Part shown: piece by piece, positions 6,767-9,035 of the stretch | Layout: the number at the start of each line of letters is the position of its first letter | Numbering within the stretch: the first letter of the stretch is position 1 | Source: Candidatus Methylomirabilota bacterium | GTDB taxonomy: Bacteria > Methylomirabilota > Methylomirabilia > Methylomirabilales > JACPAU01 | Direction of reading: 5' to 3' | Assembly (NCBI GenBank): GCA_023249205.1 | Contig: JAHFDC010000018.1 | Coordinates: 1-9,035, forward strand | Length of the DNA stretch: 9,035 bases | Translations under genes and position numbers: made by a program | Notes under the pieces: generated by a model | Told to the model about the DNA's origin: nothing | The model's database searches: none | What the model saw: the letters and a program-made list of their open reading frames with translations, nothing else

Positions 6767-7501
6767 GGGCCTTGTCCTGCCGAGGGCCTGCAGCGCCGCG
6801 AGTTCCCGGTCGGTGAGACGCCGCCACTCCCCCGGCTTCAGCCGCCCGAGCCTGAGCGGCCCGAAGGCGACCCGGCGCAGCCGGAGGACGGGGTGCCCCA
6901 GGGCCTGGCAGAGACGGCGGACCTCGTGGTGCTTCCCCTCCGCGACCACCACCTCCACCCACCCGTTCCGATCCGTCGCCTTGAGGAGAGAGGCCCCGCG
7001 GGCCCGCAGGCGCTCACCCTCCACGCGGACCCCCCGGCACATGGCGGTGAGCGTGGCCGCGGAGGGAACGCCCCGGACCCGGGCGTGATACGTCCGGGGG
7101 ACGCCGAACGCCGGGTGGAGCATGCGCTGCGTGAGCGCGCCGTCGTTGGTGAGCAGCAGGAGCCCCTCGGAGGCGAAATCGAGCCGGCCGACGGGGTAGA
7201 CGCGGGGGAGCCGGCCGGGCAGCAGGTCGGTCACGACGGGCCGGCCCTGGGGGTCGCGGAGCGATGTCACGACGCCCGGGGGCTTGTGGAGGAGCAGATA
7301 GACGCGCGCCGGCGCCCGGGGGAGGGGGCGGCGGTCCACCTCGATGGCGTCCGCCGCGGGATCGGCCCGGGTCCCGAGCTTCTGGACCACCACGCCGTTC
7401 ACCGCCACCCGCCCATCCCGGATCAGCCCCTCGCAGGAGCGCCGGGAGCCGAACCCGGCCTGGGCCAGGATCTTCTGGAGCCGCTCCCCGGTCCCCTTCA
7501 C
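6746..7501 (-). CDS. rluB: rRNA pseudouridine synthase, RsuA/RluB/RluE/RluF family
   Basis: Enzymes of this family isomerise a specific uridine to pseudouridine in 23S (RluB) or 16S (RsuA) rRNA. The 251-residue protein has an N-terminal S4 RNA-binding domain (about 5-60: RLQKILAQAGFGSRR, then LIRDGRVAVNG) and a catalytic domain with LLHKPPGVVTS at 70-80 and VGRLDFASEGLLLLTNDG at 104-121, where Asp108 is the catalytic aspartate. The C-terminal half includes HHEVRRL, where the EVRRL core is typical of this family. The GTG at 7501-7499 overlaps the scpB stop as GTGA, with GGAGGAG about five bases upstream. RluB is the usual assignment for the copy next to scpA-scpB, but the exact rRNA target (RluB versus RsuA or RluE) cannot be settled from sequence alone. 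The last codons overlap the candidate promoter for pheA. Confidence 0.92.
   Translation of the reverse strand: MKGTGERLQKILAQAGFGSRRSCEGLIRDGRVAVNGVVVQKLGTRADPAADAIEVDRRPLPRAPARVYLLLHKPPGVVTSLRDPQGRPVVTDLLPGRLPRVYPVGRLDFASEGLLLLTNDGALTQRMLHPAFGVPRTYHARVRGVPSAATLTAMCRGVRVEGERLRARGASLLKATDRNGWVEVVVAEGKHHEVRRLCQALGHPVLRLRRVAFGPLRLGRLKPGEWRRLTDRELAALQALGRTRPLKAPGP
6748..6763 (-). repeat. Short inverted repeat in the rluB-pheA junction
   Basis: AAGGCC-CCCG-GGCCTT is a 6-bp stem with a 4-base loop, placed within the -35/-10 spacer of the candidate promoter and at the end of rluB. It could be an operator half-site pair or an RNA hairpin at the end of the upstream message. No T-tract follows, so it is not a canonical intrinsic terminator. 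In this base composition a chance origin is quite possible. Confidence 0.3.
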
Positions 7502-8163
7502 CCGCTCTCCTCCGGGACCGGATCGGACCCGGAACCGGCGGGCACGGCGGCGGCCGGGCCAGCCGCGGAGTCCGCTGTGGGGGCTGCCCTCTCCGGCTCC
7601 TCCCGGGGGGCGTGCTCGGCCGGGCGGGAGGCCTGAGAAGGGGCCACCAGGGCTTCGATCTCCCGCAGGGTGGGAAGCTCCGAAAGGTCCTGAAAGCCGA
7701 AATACTCCAGGAAGGCCCTGCTGGTCCCGTACAGCATGGGACGGCCCGGCTCCCGCTTCCTCCCGAGGATCCGGATCAGTCCCCGCTCCCCCAGTGTCCG
7801 GAGGACACCATCAATGTTGACTCCGCGGATGGCCTCCACCTCGGCCTTCGTGATCGGCTGGCGGTAGGCGATGATGGCTAACGTCTCCAGGGCAGGCCGG
7901 GACAGACGGCTCGGGCGGACGATCGCGAGGCGGGCCAAGCTTTCAGCTGCCTCCGGCCGCGTCGCGAGGCGCACGCCCCCCGCCACCTCGTCGAGCATCA
8001 GGCCCGAGGCTGGCGAGGCGTAACGGGCCTTGAGCGACGCCAGCGCGGCTGAAATCTCCTCGCCCGAGAGCGTGGGGAGCAGTTCGGCCAAACGCTCCGG
8101 GGGGAGCGGCTCGGGGGTGGCGAAGAGGAGGGCCTCCAGGGCCGCGACCGGCTCGAGGCTCAC
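7498..8163 (-). CDS. scpB: Segregation and condensation protein B
   Basis: ScpB dimers bind the ScpA kleisin and, with SMC, form the bacterial condensin that organises and separates newly replicated chromosomes. The 221-residue protein shows the two winged-helix domains: an N-terminal one from AALEALLFATPEPL (8-21) through the sheet segment GVRLATRPE (63-71), and a second with the very conserved RPALETLAIIAYRQPITKAE and IRGVN segments (about 87-112), followed by GRKREPGRPMLYGTS and FLEYFGFQDLSELP. Residues after about 175 are a low-complexity Ala/Pro/Glu-rich tail, probably disordered; such tails vary between species. The GTG at 8163-8161 overlaps the scpA stop TGA (8162-8160) as GTGA, with GGAGGAGG just upstream, so the two partners are probably translated together. 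The rluB start overlaps its own stop in the same manner. Confidence 0.97.
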   Translation of the reverse strand: MSLEPVAALEALLFATPEPLPPERLAELLPTLSGEEISAALASLKARYASPASGLMLDEVAGGVRLATRPEAAESLARLAIVRPSRLSRPALETLAIIAYRQPITKAEVEAIRGVNIDGVLRTLGERGLIRILGRKREPGRPMLYGTSRAFLEYFGFQDLSELPTLREIEALVAPSQASRPAEHAPREEPERAAPTADSAAGPAAAVPAGSGSDPVPEESG

Positions 8164-8870
8164 GCCTCCTCCAGCGGGTAGATCAGGATCTCGCCGAAGG
8201 GACTCGCCTGCCGCACCCGGACCACCCCCTGCCGGAGGAGCTCCAGGAGGGCGATGAAGGTGACAATGACCGTCCGGCGGTCCGCGTCCGCGGGGAAGAG
8301 CCCGAGGAACCCGAGCGGCCGCTCGCGGGCAAGCCGCTCCAGCAGCTCCACCATCCGCTCCCGCACGCGGAACGGGCGGGGCGTGACCTCGACGTCGGGG
8401 CGCCGCGCGGCCCGCTTCAGGACATCTTGAAAGGCGGCCAGGAGGTCGAACAGGCTGAGTTCCAGGGGGCCCCGCGCCGGCGCCTCCTCCAGGGGGGCCA
8501 CCCGGCCGAAGATCCGCCGCCGCCGCTCCTCGAAGCCCGCCAGATCACCGGCCGCCGTCTTGAACCGCTGGTACTCCAGGAGGGCCTGCACGAGCGGCCG
8601 GCGGGGATCTTCCTCCTCGATGGTTGCCTCCTCCCCCTCCGCGGCAGGGAGGAGCATCTTGGACTTGATATAGACCAGCGTGGCCGCCATCACGAGGAAC
8701 TCCCCCGCCACCGCCAGGTCCAGGTCCTGCATCTCCGTCAGGACCCGGAAGTACTCCTCCGTGATCCTGGCGATCGGGATGTCGGCGATGTCAACCTCGT
8801 GGATCCGGATGAGATGCAGCAGCAAATCCAGCGGGCCTTCGAACTGCTCCAGCCGCACCTGGTAGACCAT
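8160..8870 (-). CDS. scpA: Segregation and condensation protein A (kleisin)
   Basis: ScpA bridges the SMC head domains and carries ScpB in the bacterial condensin complex. From ATG 8870 it has 236 residues, close to the usual 230-270. The N-terminus is diagnostic: FEGPLDLLLHLIRIHEVDIADIPIARITEEY, which contacts the SMC neck. A helical MAATLVYIKSKMLLP segment follows, then the acidic EGEEATIEEEDPRRPLVQALLEYQRFK region. The C-terminal winged helix ends with TFIALLELLRQGVVRVRQASPFGEI, as expected for the SMC cap-binding end. ATG 8870 is preferred over the in-frame GTG at 8876 because GGGGAG (8881-8876) is five bases before the ATG but runs into the GTG itself. The start lies just after the stop of the membrane protein gene at the window edge. 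Confidence 0.97.
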   Translation of the reverse strand: MVYQVRLEQFEGPLDLLLHLIRIHEVDIADIPIARITEEYFRVLTEMQDLDLAVAGEFLVMAATLVYIKSKMLLPAAEGEEATIEEEDPRRPLVQALLEYQRFKTAAGDLAGFEERRRRIFGRVAPLEEAPARGPLELSLFDLLAAFQDVLKRAARRPDVEVTPRPFRVRERMVELLERLARERPLGFLGLFPADADRRTVIVTFIALLELLRQGVVRVRQASPFGEILIYPLEEA

Positions 8871-8872
8871 GC

Positions 8873-9035
8873 TCACTCCCCGCGAAGCAGAGCGGTGAGG
8901 TGGGGCCAGACACCCAGCAAGAGCAGCGCCGCGGCCAGGAGGGCAGCGGCGACGGTCGAACGGGGGTCGAGGGAGCGCACGGCCGCTACCGTCGGTGAAC
9001 CGCGCGGGCCCGCGCGCCGGGCCGGCGCCCCCTCC
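8873..9035 (-). CDS. C-terminal end of a membrane protein, cut by the window edge (possibly a complex I antiporter-like subunit)
   Basis: A frame with strong G/C third-position bias is open from the window edge to TGA at 8875-8873 and gives 53 residues. It reads as a basic, Gly/Pro/Arg-rich loop followed by one hydrophobic helix (TVAAALLAAALLLLGVWP) and a short tail ending TALLRGE. A last helix ending in GxxP, then a short amphipathic tail, is common at the C-terminus of NuoN/NuoM/NuoL proton-pumping subunits, so a nuoN end is my best guess; other multi-pass proteins would look similar. The stop lies three bases before the scpA ATG. Open frame, codon bias and the tight junction support a real gene. 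The product name is only weakly supported because so little is visible. Confidence 0.5.
   Translation of the reverse strand, partial: EGAPARRAGPRGSPTVAAVRSLDPRSTVAAALLAAALLLLGVWPHLTALLRGE
8876..8881 (-). promoter_or_regulatory. Shine-Dalgarno site deciding the scpA start
   Basis: GGGGAG on the minus strand ends five bases before the ATG at 8870. The alternative GTG start begins on its last base and would have no spacer, so the ATG is the better start. The site sits inside the last codons of the upstream membrane gene, which suggests read-through or coupled translation. Confidence 0.65.
9001..9016. repeat. Perfect 16-bp GC palindrome
   Basis: CGCGCGGGCCCGCGCG is its own reverse complement. 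A second near-perfect palindrome (7-bp arms GCGCCGG/CCGGCGC around one base) follows at 9014-9028. Both lie in codons for the Arg/Gly/Pro-rich loop of the edge membrane protein. With this base composition they may be chance products of GC-only codons; no T-tract marks a terminator. Confidence 0.4.

Noticed and set aside
6744..6770. Intrinsic terminator after rluB
   Set aside because: An inverted repeat is present but no run of T follows it on the minus strand, so a rho-independent terminator is not supported.
6893..7636. Plus-strand 247-codon frame across rluB and scpB
   Set aside because: It is antisense to two genes with intact catalytic and conserved motifs; the translation shows no domain.

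Overview
The window is a single-strand block of bacterial genes. Every gene I can support reads on the minus strand, from the right edge to the left. It is very GC-rich with G/C-dominated third codon positions, packed with 4-bp stop/start overlaps and short gaps, and has no stretch over about 50 bases without a gene. I see no mobile element, CRISPR array, tRNA or rRNA. Gene content and order (scpA-scpB-rluB, then pheA-hisC-aroF-tyrA, then hflX and a TPR/SLH lipoprotein) suggest a high-GC Gram-negative, non-proteobacterial or deltaproteobacteria-like lineage such as NC10/Methylomirabilota or Rokubacteria. That placement is inference from style and synteny, not proof.

In transcription order: (1) 9035-8873, the C-terminal end of a membrane protein cut by the window edge. 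(2) 8870-7498, scpA and scpB, the kleisin and winged-helix partners of SMC. (3) 7501-6746, an RluB/RsuA-type pseudouridine synthase overlapping scpB. (4) A short gap with a plausible sigma70-type promoter (TTGAAG, 17 bp, TATAGT). (5) 6697-2555, an aromatic amino acid operon: pheA (fused chorismate mutase/prephenate dehydratase with ACT domain), a hisC-family aminotransferase, aroF (DAHP synthase of the Thermotoga type with an N-terminal regulatory domain) and tyrA (prephenate dehydrogenase). (6) 2542-1382, hflX, a ribosome-associated GTPase. (7) 1385-303, a lipoprotein with TPR-like repeats and S-layer-homology-like segments. (8) 306-1, the N-terminal 102 residues of a CDP-alcohol phosphatidyltransferase, probably pgsA.

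The central four genes cover the committed entry step into the shikimate pathway and all steps from chorismate to phenylalanine and tyrosine, with the HisC-type enzyme probably supplying the final transamination. The flanks are housekeeping: chromosome segregation and rRNA modification upstream, ribosome rescue, cell envelope and phospholipid synthesis downstream. This looks like a conserved core region rather than an accessory island. I found no convincing undescribed system. The most curious items are the SLH/TPR lipoprotein, the HisC-type enzyme inside an aromatic operon, and the switch from tyrA straight to hflX where aroA-cmk often follows.
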